This document shows positions 37,801-49,999 of a stretch of 64,000 nt of DNA, one piece after another (positions within the stretch are counted from its first letter, which is position 1; every line of letters starts with the position of its first letter). This stretch comes from Colletes latitarsis (taxonomy: Eukaryota; Arthropoda; Insecta; Hymenoptera; Colletidae). The translations under genes and the position numbers were made by a program. The notes under the pieces are model-generated. The model was given only the letters and a program-made list of their open reading frames with translations. It had not been told where the DNA came from and did no database searches. The stretch covers positions 18,060,001 through 18,124,000 of the forward strand of contig NW_027488369.1 in NCBI RefSeq assembly GCF_051014445.1, written 5' to 3'.

Positions 37801-39024
37801 ACTGTTTCGGTGTGGTGACGCATTACTACGTGATCCAAACCAGATAAAGCCCAGGATCTGGCCAACAAGTATGTGAAAAATGTGAAAGTTCGAGCCAGAT
37901 GAGGACAAATCCCAGACCTACCCGAGACATAACCGCCGTTATCCTCTAAAATATTAATCTCAACCAGGTTTAATTGACTGTTTCGTTGTGGAACCACACT
38001 ACAACGGGATCCAAGCCAGACAAAACCCAGGATCTGGCCAACAAAAATGCGAAAAATGCGAAAGTACGAGCCAGATGAGGGAAAATCCCAGACCTAACCG
38101 AGACATAACCGGCGCTATCCTCTAAAATATTAATCGCAACCAGGTTTAATTGACTGTTTCGGGGTGGTACTGCATTACTACGTGATCCAAACCAGAAAAA
38201 GCCCAGGATCTGGCCAACAAGTATGCGAAAAACGCGAATGTATGAGCCAGATGATTGCAAATACCAGAACTAACTCAGACATAACCAGCGTTATCCTCTA
38301 AACTATTAATCGCAACCAGTTTAATTGACTGTTTCGGTGTGGAACCTCATTACTACGTGATCCAAACCAGATAAAGCCCAGGATCTGGCCAACAAGTATG
38401 AGAAAAATGCGAAAGTTCGAGCCAGATGGTGGCAAATCCCAGACCTACCCGAGACATAACCGGCGTTATCCTCTAAAACATTAATCGCAACCAGGTTTAA
38501 TTGACTGTTTCAGTGTGGTACCACATTACTACGTGATCCAAACCAGAAAAAGCCCAGGATCTGGCCAACAAGTATGCGAAAAACGCGAATGTATGAGCCA
38601 GATGATTGCAAATACCAGAACTAACTCGGACATAACCAGCGTTATCCTCTAAAATACTGATCGGAACCAGCTTCCATTGACTGCTTCAGTGTGGTACCAC
38701 ATTACTACGTGATCCAAACCAGAAAAAGGCCAGGATCTGGCCAATAAGTATGCGAAAATTGCGAAAGTATGAGCCAGATGATTGCAAATACCAGAACTAA
38801 CCCAGACATAACCAGCGTTATCCTATAAAATATTAATCGCAACCAGGTTTAATTGACTGTTTCGGTGTGGTACTGCATTACTACGTGATCCAGACCAGAA
38901 AAAGGCCAGGATCTGGCCAACAAGTATGCGCAAAATGCGAAAGTACGAGCCAGATGAGGGCAAATCCCAGACCAAACCGAGACATAACCGGCGTTATCCT
39001 CTAAAATATTAATCGCAACCAGGT
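34802..39024. repeat. 24-monomer HOR unit alpha (4,223 bp)
   Basis: This is the first of two consecutive 4,223-bp units (24 x 176 minus 1). It begins with the GGTACCGCATTAC / CAGGATCGGGCC monomer and includes a second copy of that monomer seven units later (36,033). It then holds block Y, block X copy 3 (36,951-38,836) and the CCTATAAAATATT monomer. Relative to unit beta it lacks the GTGATCCAGACCAG monomer after CTTCCATTGACTG but keeps the second ATCGGGCC monomer. Total length is therefore unchanged. Confidence 0.88.
36951..38836. repeat. HOR block X, copy 3
   Basis: This is a relative of copy 2 by its point variants (CCGTGACATAACC, CACATCACTGCGGG, TGTGGTGACGC). Unlike copies 1 and 2 it lacks one monomer, the CCATGTTGTACCGC unit: the GGTGGCAAATCCCAG monomer at about 38,428 runs straight into CTACCCGAGACATAACC. 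The offset to copy 2 changes from 4,399 to 4,223 bp at that point. Confidence 0.85.
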
Positions 39025-42000
39025 TTAATTGACTGTTTCGGTGTGGTACCGCATTACTACGTGATCCAAACCAGAAAAATCCCAGGATCGGGCCAACAAG
39101 AATGCGAGAAACGCGAAAGTACGAGCCACATGAGGGAAAATCCCAGACCTAACCCAGATATAACCGGCGTTATCCGCTAAAATATTAATCGCAACCAGGT
39201 TTAATTGACTGTTTCGTTGTGGACCCACATTACTACGGGATCCAAACCAGAAAAAACCCAGGATCTGGCCAACAAGTATGCGAAAAATGCGAAAGAACGA
39301 TCCAGATGAGGGCAAATCCCAGACCTAACCGAGACATAACCGGCGCTATCCTCTAAAATATTAATCGCAACCAGGTTTAATTGACTGTTTCGGGGTGGTA
39401 CTGCATTACTACGTGATCCAAACCAGAAAAAGCCTAGGATCTGGCCAACAAGTATGCGAAAAACGCGAATGTATGAGCCAGATGATTGCAAATACCAGAA
39501 CTAACTCAGACATAACCAGCGTTATCCTCTAAACTATTAATCGCAACCAGTTTAATTGACTGTTTCGGTGTGGAACCTCATTACTACGTGATCCAAACCA
39601 GATAAAGCCCAGGATCTGGCCAACAAGTATGAGAAAAATGCGAAAGTTCGAGCCAGATGGTGGCAAATCTCAGACCTAACCGGGACATAAACAGCGTTAT
39701 CCTCTAACATATTAATAGCAACCAGGTTTAATTGACTGTTTCCATGTTGTACCGCATTACGACGTGATCCAAACCAGAAAGAGGCCAGGATCTGGCCAAC
39801 AAATATGCGAAAAATGCGAAAGTTCGAGCCAGATGTGGGCAAATCCCAGACCTACCCGAGACATAACCGGCGTTATCCTCTAAAACATTAATCGCAACCA
39901 GGTTTAATTGACTGTTTCAGTGTGGTACCACATTACTACGTGATGCAAACCAGAAAAAGCCCAGGATCTGGCCAACAAGTATGCGAAAAACGCGAATGTA
40001 TGAGCCAGATGATTGCAAATACCAGAACTAACTCGGACATAACCAGCGTTATCCTCTAAAATACTGATCGGAACCAGCTTCCATTGACTGCTTCAGTGTG
40101 GTACCACATTACTACGTGATCCAAACCAGAAAAAGGCCAGGATCTGGCCAATAAGTATGCGAAAATTGCGAAAGTATGAGCCAGATGATTGCAAATACCA
40201 GAACTAACCCAGACATAACCAGCGTTATCCTATAAAATATTAATCGCAACCAGGTTTAATTGACTGTTTCGGTGTGGTACTGCATTACTACGTGATCCAG
40301 ACCAGAAAAAGGCCAGGATCTGGCCAACAAGTATGCGCAAAATGCGAAAGTACGAGCCAGATGAGGGCAAATCCCAGACCAAACCGAGACATAACCGGCG
40401 TTATCCTCTAAAATATTAATCGCAACCAGGTTTAATTGACTGTTTCGTTGTGGACCCACATTACTACGGGATCCAAACCAGAAAAAACCCAGGATCTGGC
40501 CAACAAGTATGCGAAAAATGCGAAAGAACGATCCAGATGAGGGCAAATCCCAGACCTAAACGAGACATAACCGGCGTTAGCATCTAAAATATTAATCGCA
40601 ACCAGGTTCAATTGACTGTTTCGGTGTGGAACCACATTACTACGGGATCCAAACCAGAAAAAACCCAGGATCTGGCCAACAACTATGAGAAAAACGCGAA
40701 AGTATGAGCCAGATGATTGCAAATACCAGAACTATCCCAGGCATAATCAGCGTTATCGTCTAAAATATTAATCGCAACCAGGTTTATTTGACTGTTTCGG
40801 TGTGGTACCACATTACTACGTGGTCCAAGCCAGAAAAAGGCCAGGATCTGGCCAACAAGAATGCGAAAAATGCGAAAGTACGCGCCAGATGAGGGCAAAT
40901 ACCAGACCTAACCGAGACATAATCGGCGTTATCCTCTAAAATATTAATCGCAACCAGGTTCAATTGACTGTTTCGGTGTGGAACCTCATTACTACGTGAT
41001 CCAAACCAGAAAGAACCCAGGATCTGGCCAACAAGGATGCGAAAAATGCGAAAGAACGAGCCAGATGAGGGCAAATCCCAGACCTAACCGAGACAAAACC
41101 GGCGTTATCCCCTAAAATATTAACCGCAACCAGGTATAATTGACTGTTTCGGTGTGGTACCGCATTGCTACGATGATCCAAGCCAGAAAAAACCCAGGAT
41201 CTGGCCAACAAGTATGCGAAAAATGCGAAAGTACGATCCAGATGAGGGCAAATCCCAGACCTAACCGAGACATAACCGGCGTTATCCTCTAAAATATTAT
41301 TCGCAACCAGGTGTAATTGACTGTTTCGGTGTGGTACCACATTACTACGTGGTCCAAGCCAGAAAAAGCCCAGGATCTGGCCAACATGAATGCGAAAAAT
41401 GCGAATGTACGCGCCAGATGAGGGCTAATCCCAGACCTAACCGAGACATAACCGGCGTTATCCTCTAAAATATTAAACGCAACCAGGTTTAATTGACTGT
41501 TTCGTTGTGGAACCACATTACTGCGGGATCCAAACCAGAAAAAACCCAGGATCTGGCCAACAAGTATGCGAAAAATGCGAAAGTACGATCCAGAGGAGGG
41601 CAAATCCCAGACCTAACCGAGACATAACCGGCGCTATCCTCTAAAATATTAATCGCAACCAGGTTTAATTGACTGTTTCGGTGTGGTACTGCATTACTAC
41701 GTGATCCAAACCAGAAAAAGCCCAGGATCTGGTCAACAAGAATGCGAAAAATGCGAAAGTACGCGCCAGATGAGGGCAAATGCCAGACCTAACCGAGACA
41801 TAACCGGCGTTATCCTCTAAAATATTAATCGCAACCAGGTTTAATTGACTGTTTCGTTGTGGAACCACATTACTGCGGGATCCAAACCAGAAAAAACCCA
41901 GGATCTGGCCAACAAGTATGCGAAAAATGCGAAAGTACGATCCAGATGAGGGCAAATCCCAGACCTAACCGAGCAATAACCGGCGTTATCCTCTAAAATA

Positions 42001-43247
42001 TTAATCGCAACCAGGTTTATTTGACTGTTTCGGTGTGGTAACGCATTACTACGTGATCCAAACCAGATAAAGCCCAGGATCTGGCCAACAAGTATGTGAA
42101 AAATGTGAAAGTTCGAGCCAGATGAGGACAAATCCCAGACCTACCCGAGACATAACCGCCGTTATCCTCTAAAATATTAATCTCAACCAGGTTTAATTGA
42201 CTGTTTCGTTGTGGAACCACACTACAACGGGATCCAAACCAGACAAAACCCAGGATCTGGCCAACAAAAATGCGAAAAATGCGAAAGTACGAGCCAGATG
42301 AGGGAAAATCCCAGACCTAACCGAGACATAACCGGCGCTATCCTCTAAAATATTAATCGCAACCAGGTTTAATTGACTGTTTCGGGGTGGTACTGCATTA
42401 CTACGTGATCCAAACCAGAAAAAGCCTAGGATCTGGCCAACAAGTATGCGAAAAACGCGAATGTATGAGCCAGATGATTGCAAATACCAGAACTAACTCA
42501 GACATAACCAGCGTTATCCTCTAAACTATTAATCGCAACCAGTTTAATTGACTGTTTCGGTGTGGAACCTCATTACTACGTGATCCAAACCAGATAAAGC
42601 CCAGGATCTGGCCAACAAGTATGAGAAAAATGCGAAAGTTCGAGCCAGATGGTGGCAAATCCCAGACCTACCCGACACATAACCGGCGTTATCCTCTAAA
42701 ACATTAATCGCAACCAGGTTTAATTGACTGTTTCAGTGTGGTACCACATTACTACGTAATCCAAACCAGAAAAAGCCCAGGATCTGGCCAACAAGTATGC
42801 GAAAAACGCGCATGTATGAGCCACATGATTGCAAATACCAGAACTAACTCGGACATAACCAGCGTTATCCCCTAAAATACTGATCGGAACCAGCTTCCAT
42901 TGACTGCTTCAGTGTGGTACCACATTACTACGTGATCCAAACCAGAAAAAGGCCAGGATCTGGCCAATAAGTATGCGAAAATTGCGAAAGTATGAGCCAG
43001 ATGATTGCAAATACCAGAACTAACCCAGACATAACCAGCGTTATCCTATAAAATATTAATCGCAACCAGGTTTAATTGACTGTTTCGGTGTGGTACTGCA
43101 TTACTACGTGATCCAGACCAGAAAAAGGCCAGGATCTGGCCAACAAGTATGCGCAAAATGCGAAAGTACGAGCCAGATGAGGGCAAATCCCAGACCAAAC
43201 CGAGACATAACCGGCGTTATCCTCTAAAATATTAATCGCAACCAGGC
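39025..43247. repeat. 24-monomer HOR unit beta (4,223 bp)
   Basis: This is the second tandem copy of the 4,223-bp unit, with landmarks in the same order as alpha at a constant offset. It includes block X copy 4 (41,174-43,059). The main structural difference is near 40,150-40,440: the CCAATAAGTATGCG and GTGATCCAGACCAG monomers are present and the second ATCGGGCC monomer is absent. A third unit starts at 43,248 but departs from the pattern after about 43,440. Confidence 0.88.
41174..43059. repeat. HOR block X, copy 4
   Basis: By point variants it groups with copy 1: TATTAAACGCAACC at 41,471, CCCGACACATAACC near 42,670, TACGTAATCC near 42,752, and CCAAACCAGACAAAACC. By structure it groups with copy 3, because both lack the CCATGTTGTACCGC monomer. 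One private change near 41,973 reads GAGCAATAACC instead of GAGACATAACC. Confidence 0.85.
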
Positions 43248-46200
43248 TTAATTGACTGTTTCGGTGTGGTACCGCATTAGTACGTGATCCAAACCAGAAA
43301 AATCCCAGGATCGGGCCAACAAGAATGCGAGAAACGCGAAAGTACGAGCCACATGAGGGAAAATCCCAGACCTAACCCAGATATAACCGGCGTTATCCGC
43401 TAAAATATTAATCGCAACCAGGTTTAATTGACTGTTTCGTTGTGGACCCACATTACTACGGGATCCAAACCAGAAAAAACCCAGGATCTGGCCAACAAGT
43501 ATGCGAAAAATGCGAAAGAACGATCCAGATGAGGGCAAATCCCAGACCTAACCGAGACATAACCGGCGTTAGCATCTAAAATATTAATCGCAACCAGGTT
43601 CAATTGACTGTTTCGGTGTGGAACCACATTACTACGGGATCCAAACCAGAAAAAACCCAGGATCGGGCCAACAACTATGAGAAAAACGCGAAAGTATGAG
43701 CCAGATGATTGCAAATACCAGAACTATCCCAGGCATAATCAGCGTTATCCTCTAAAATATTAATCGCAACCAGGTTTATTTGACTGTTTCGGTGTGGTAC
43801 CACATTACTACGTGGTCCAAGCCAGAAAAAGGCCAGGATCTGGCCAACAAGAATGCGAAAAATGCGAAAGTACGCGCCAGATGAGGGCAAATACCAGACC
43901 TAACCGAGACATAATCGGCGTTATCCTCTAAAATATTAATCGCAACCAGGTTCAATTGACTGTTTCGGTGTGGAACCTCATTACTACGTGATCCAAACCA
44001 GATAAAGCCCAGGATCTGGCCAACAAGTATGAGAAAAATGCGAAAGTTCGAGCCAGATGAGGGCAAGTACCAGACCTAACCCAGACAAAACCGGCGTTAT
44101 CCCCTAAAATATTAATCGCAACCAGGTATAATAAACTGCTTCGGTGTGGAACCTCATTACTACGTGATCCAAACCAGATAAAGCCCAGGATCTGGCCAAC
44201 AAGTATAAGAAAAATGCGAAAGTTCGAGCCAGATGGGGGCAAATCCCAGACCAAACCGAGACATAACCGGCGTTATCCTCTAAAATATTAATCGCAACCA
44301 GGTTTAATTGACTGTTTCGGTGCGGTACCGCATTACTACGTGATCCAAACCAGAAAAAGGCCATGATCTGGCCATCAAGTATGCGAAAAATGCGAAAGTA
44401 TGAGCCAGATGATTGCAAATACCAGAACTATGCCTGACATTACCAGCGTTATCCTCTAAAATACGAATCGGAACATGCTTTAATGACTGTTTCAGTGTGG
44501 TGACACATTACTACGAGATCCAAACCAGAAAAATCCCAGGATCGGGCCAACAAGAATGCGAGAATCGCGAAAGTACGAGCCACATGAGGGAAAATCCCAG
44601 ACCTAACCCAGACATAACCGGCGTTATCCGCTAAAATATTAATCGCAACCAGGTTTAATTGACTGTTTCGTTGTGGACCCACATTACTACGGGCTCCAAA
44701 CCAGAAAGAACCCAGGATCTGGCCAACAAGTATGCGAAAAATGCGAAAGAACGATCCAGATGAGGGCAAATCCCAGACCTAACCGAGACATAACCGGCGT
44801 TAGCCTCTGAAATATTAATCGCAACCAGGTTCAATTGACTGTTTCGGTGTGGAACCGCATTACTACGGGATCCAAACCAGAAAAAACCCAGGATCTGGCC
44901 AACAACTATGAGAAAAACGCGAAAGTATGAGCCAGATGATTGCAAATACCAGAACTATCCCAGGCATAACCAGCGTTATCCTCTAAAATATTAATCGCAA
45001 CCAGATTTAATTGACTGTTTCGGTGTGGTACCACATTACTACGTGGTCCAAGCCAGAAAAAGGCCAGGATCTGGCCAACAAGAATGCGAAAAATGCGAAA
45101 GTGCGCGCCAGATGAGGGCAAATACCAGACCTAACCGAGACATTACCGGCATTATCCTCTAAAATATTAATCGCAACCAGATTTAATTGACTGTTTCGGT
45201 GTGGTACCGCATTACTACGTGATCCAAACCAGAAAAAGCCCAGGATCTGGCCAACAAGTATGCGACAAACGCGAAAGTATATGCCAGATGATTGCAAATA
45301 CCAGAACCAACCCAGACATAACCGGCGTTATCCTCTAAAATATTAATCGCAAGCAGTTTAATTGACTGTTTCGGTGTGGATCCTCATTACTACGTGATCC
45401 AAACCAGATAAAGCCCAGGATCTGGCCAACAAGAATGCGAAAAATGCGAAAGTACGCGCCAGATGAGGGCAAATACCAGACCTAACCGAGACATTACCGG
45501 CATTATCCTCTAAAATATTAATCGCAACCAGATTTAATTGACTGTTTCGGTGTGGTACCGCATTACTACGTGATCCAAACCAGAAAAAGCCCAGGATCTG
45601 GCCAACAAGTATGCGACAAACGCGAAAGTATATGCCAGATGATTGCAAATACCAGAACCAACCCAGACATAACCGGCGTTATCCCCTAAAATATTAATAG
45701 CAACCAGGTTTAATTGACTGTTTCCATGTTGTACCGCATTACGACGTGATCCAAACCAGAAAGAGGCCAGGATCTGGCCATCAAATATGCGAAAAATGCG
45801 AAAGTTCGAGCCAGATGTGGGCAAATCCCAGACCTACCCGAGACATAACCGGCGTTATCCTCTAAAATATTAATCGCAACCAGCTTCCATTGACTGCTTC
45901 AGTGTGGTACCCCATTACTACGTGATCCAAACCAGAAAAAGGCCAGGATCTGGCCAATAAGTATGCGAAAAACTCGGAAGTATGTGCCAGATGATAGCAA
46001 ATACCAGAACTAACCCAGGCATAACCGGCGTTATCCTCTAAAATATTAATCGCAACCAGGTTTAATTGACTGTTTCGGTGTTGTACCGCATTAATACGTG
46101 ATCCAAACCAGAAAGAGGACAGGATCTGGCCAACAGGAATGCGAAAAAAGCGAAAGTACGAGCCAGATGTGGGCAAATCCCAGACCTACCCGAGACATAA

Positions 46201-49176
46201 CCGGCGTTATCCTCTAAAATATTAATCTGAACCAGGTTTAATTGACTGTTTCGTTGTGGAACCACATTACTACGGGATCCAAACCAGACAAAACCCAGGA
46301 TCTGGCCAACAAGAATGCGAAAAATGCGAAAGTACGAGCCAGATGAGGGAAAATCCCAGACCTAACCGAGACGTAACCGGCGTTATCCCCTAAAATATTA
46401 ATCGCAACCAGGTATAATTGACTGTTTCGGTGTGGTACCGCATTGCTACGATGATCCAAACCAGAAAGAGGCCAGGATCTGGCCAACAAGTATGCGAAAA
46501 TTGCGAAAGTATGAGCCAGATGATTGCAAATACCAGAACTAACCCAGACATAACCAGCGTTATCCAATAAAATATTAATCGCAACCAGGTTTAATTGACT
46601 GTTTCGGTGTGGTACTGCATTACTACGTGATCCAGACCAGAAAAAGGCCAGGATCTGGCCAACAAGTATGCGCAAAATGCGAAAGTACGAGCCAGATGAG
46701 GGCAAATCCCAGACCAAACCGAGACATAACCGGCGTTATCCTCTAAAATATTAATCGCAACCAGGTTTAATTGACTGTTTCGGTGTGGTACCGCATTACT
46801 ACGTGATCCAAACCAGAAAAATCCCAGGATCGGGCCAACCAGAATGCGAGAAACGCGAAAGTACGAGCCACATGAGGGAAAGTCCCAGACCTAACCCAGA
46901 CATAACCGGCGTTATCCGCCAAAATATTAATCGCAACCAGGTTTAATTGACTGTTTCGTTGTGGACCCACATTACTACGGGATCCAAACCAGAAAGAACC
47001 CAGGATCTGGCCAACAAGTATGCGAAAAATGCGAAAGAACGATCCAGATGAGGGCAAATCCCAGACCTAACCGAGACATAACCGGCGTTAGCATCTAAAA
47101 TATTAATCGCAACCAGGTTCAATTGACTGTTTCGGTGTGGAACCACATTACTACGGGATCCAAACCAGAAAAAACCCAGGATCTGGCCAACAACTATGAG
47201 AAAAACGCGAAAGTATGAGCCAGATGATTGCAAATACCAGAACTATCCCAGGCATAACCAGCGTTATCCTCTAAAATATTAATCGCAACAAGGTTTACTT
47301 GACTGTTTCGGTGTGGTACCACATTACTACGTGGTCCAAGCCAGAAAAAGGCCAGGATCTGGCCAACAAGAATGCGAAAAATGCGAAAGTACGCGCCAGA
47401 TGAGGGCAAATACCAGACCTAACCGAGACATTACCGGCATTATCCTCTAAAATATTAATCGCAACCAGATTTAATTGACTGTCTCGGTGTGGTACCGCAT
47501 TACTACGTGATCCAAACCAGAAAAAGCCCAGGATCTGGCCAACAAGTATGCGACAAACGCGAAAGTATATGCCAGGTGATTGCAAATACCAGAACTAACC
47601 CAGACATAACCGGCGTTATCCCCTAAAATATTAATCGCAACCAGGTATAATTGACTGTTTCGGTGTGGTACCGCATTACTACGTGATCCAAACCAGAAAA
47701 ATCCCAGGATCGGGCCAACCAGAATGCGAGAAACGCGAAAGTACGAGCCACATGAGGGAAAGTCCCAGACCTAACCCAGACATAACCGGCGTTATCCGCC
47801 AAAATATTAATCGCAACCAGGTTTAATTGACTGTTTCGTTGTGGACCCACATTACTACGGGATCCAAACCAGAAAGAACCCAGGATCTGGCCAACAAGTA
47901 TGCGAAAAATGCGAAAGAACGATCCAGATGAGGGCAAATCCCAGACCTAACCGAGACATAACCGGCGTTATCCTCTAAAATATTAATCGCAACCAGGTTT
48001 ATTTGACTGTTTCGGTGTGGTACCACATTACTACGTGGTCCAAGCCAGAAAAAGGCCAGGATCTGGCCAACAAGAATGCGAAAAATGCGAAAGTACGCGC
48101 CAGATGAGGGCAAATACCAGACCTAACCGAGACATTACCGGCATTATCCTCTAAAATATTAATCGCAACCAGATTTAATTGACTGTCTCGGTGTGGTACC
48201 GCATTACTACGTGATCCAAACCAGAAAAAGCCCAGGATCTGGCCAACAAGTATGCGACAAACGCGAAAGTATATGCCAGGTGATTGCAAATACCAGAACT
48301 AACCCAGACATAACCGGCGTTATCCCCTAAAATATTAATCGCAACCAGGTATAATTGACTGTTTCAGTGTGGTATCACATTACTACGTGATCCAAACCAG
48401 AAAAGGGCCAGGGTCTGGCCAACAAGTATGCGAAAAATACGAAAGTCCGAGCCAGATGTGGGGAAATACCAGAACTAACCGAGACATAATCGGCGTTATC
48501 CTCTAAAATATTAATCGCAACCAGGTTCAATTGACTGTTTCGGTGTGGAACCTCATTACTACGTGATCCAAACCAGATAAAGCCCAGGATCTGGCCAACA
48601 AGTATAAGAAAAATGCGAAAGTTCGAGCCAGATGGGGGCAAATCCCAGACCAAACCGAGACATAACCGGCGTTATCCTCTAAAGTATTAATCGCAACCAG
48701 GTTTAATTGACTGTTTCGGTGTGGTACCGCATTACTACGTGATCCAAACCAGAAAAAGGCCATGATCTGGCCAACAAGTATGCGAAAAATGCGAAAGTAT
48801 GAGCCAGATGATTGCAAATACCAGAACTATGCCTGACATTACCAGCGTTATCCTCTAAAATACGAATCGGAACATGCTTTTAATGACTGTTTCAGTGTGG
48901 TAACACATTACTACGAGATCCAAACCAGAAAAATCCCAGGATCGGGCCAACAAGAATGCGAGAAACGCGAATGTACGAGCCACATGAGGGAAAATCCCAG
49001 ACCTAACCCAGACATAACCGGCGTTATCCGCTAAAATATTAATCGCAACCAGGTTTAATTGACTGTTTCGTTGTGGGCCCACATTACTAGGGGCTCCAAT
49101 CCAGAAAGAACCCAGGATCTGGCCAACAAGTATGCGAAAAATGCGAAAGACCGATCCAGATGAGGGCAAATCCCAG
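42666..49176. repeat. Large tandem duplication, copy P1 (6,511 bp)
   Basis: P1 holds 37 monomers. It starts in CTACCCGACACATAACC and ends where the same sequence begins again at 49,177. The junction lies in the stretch GGCAAATCCCAGACCTA, present at both ends, as expected for unequal homologous exchange. P1 overlaps the end of HOR unit beta. It contains an internal 5-monomer step (CAGGATCGGGCCAACCAG near 46,829 and 47,709, 880 bp apart). Its landmarks reappear in P2 at offsets of 6,511, then 7,742, 7,918, 8,622 and finally 8,446 bp. Confidence 0.88.
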
Positions 49177-49999
49177 ACCTACCCGACACATAACCGGCGT
49201 TATCCTCTAAAACATTAATCGCAACCAGGTTTAATTGACTGTTTCAGTGTGGTACCACATTACTACGTAATCCAAACCAGAAAAAGCCCAGGATCTGGCC
49301 AACAAGTATGCGAAAAACGCGCATGTATGAGCCACATGATTGCAAATACCAGAACTAACTCGGACATAACCAGCGTTATCCCCTAAAATACTGATCGGAA
49401 CCAGCTTCCATTGACTGCTTCAGTGTGGTACCACATTACTACGTGATCCAAACCAGAAAAAGGCCAGGATCTGGCCAATAAGTATGCGAAAATTGCGAAA
49501 GTATGAGCCAGATGATTGCAAATACCAGAACTAACCCAGACATAACCAGCGTTATCCTATAAAATATTAATCGCAACCAGGTTTAATTGACTGTTTCGGT
49601 GTGGTACTGCATTACTACGTGATCCAGACCAGAAAAAGGCCAGGATCTGGCCAACAAGTATGCGCAAAATGCGAAAGTACGAGCCAGATGAGGGCAAATC
49701 CCAGACCAAACCGAGACATAACCGGCGTTATCCTCTAAAATATTAATCGCAACCAGGCTTAATTGACTGTTTCGGTGTGGTACCGCATTAGTACGTGATC
49801 CAAACCAGAAAAATCCCAGGATCGGGCCAACAAGAATGCGAGAAACGCGAAAGTACGAGCCACATGAGGGAAAATCCCAGACCTAACCCAGATATAACCG
49901 GCGTTATCCGCTAAAATATTAATCGCAACCAGGTTTAATTGACTGTTTCGTTGTGGACCCACATTACTACGGGATCCAAACCAGAAAAAACCCAGGATC

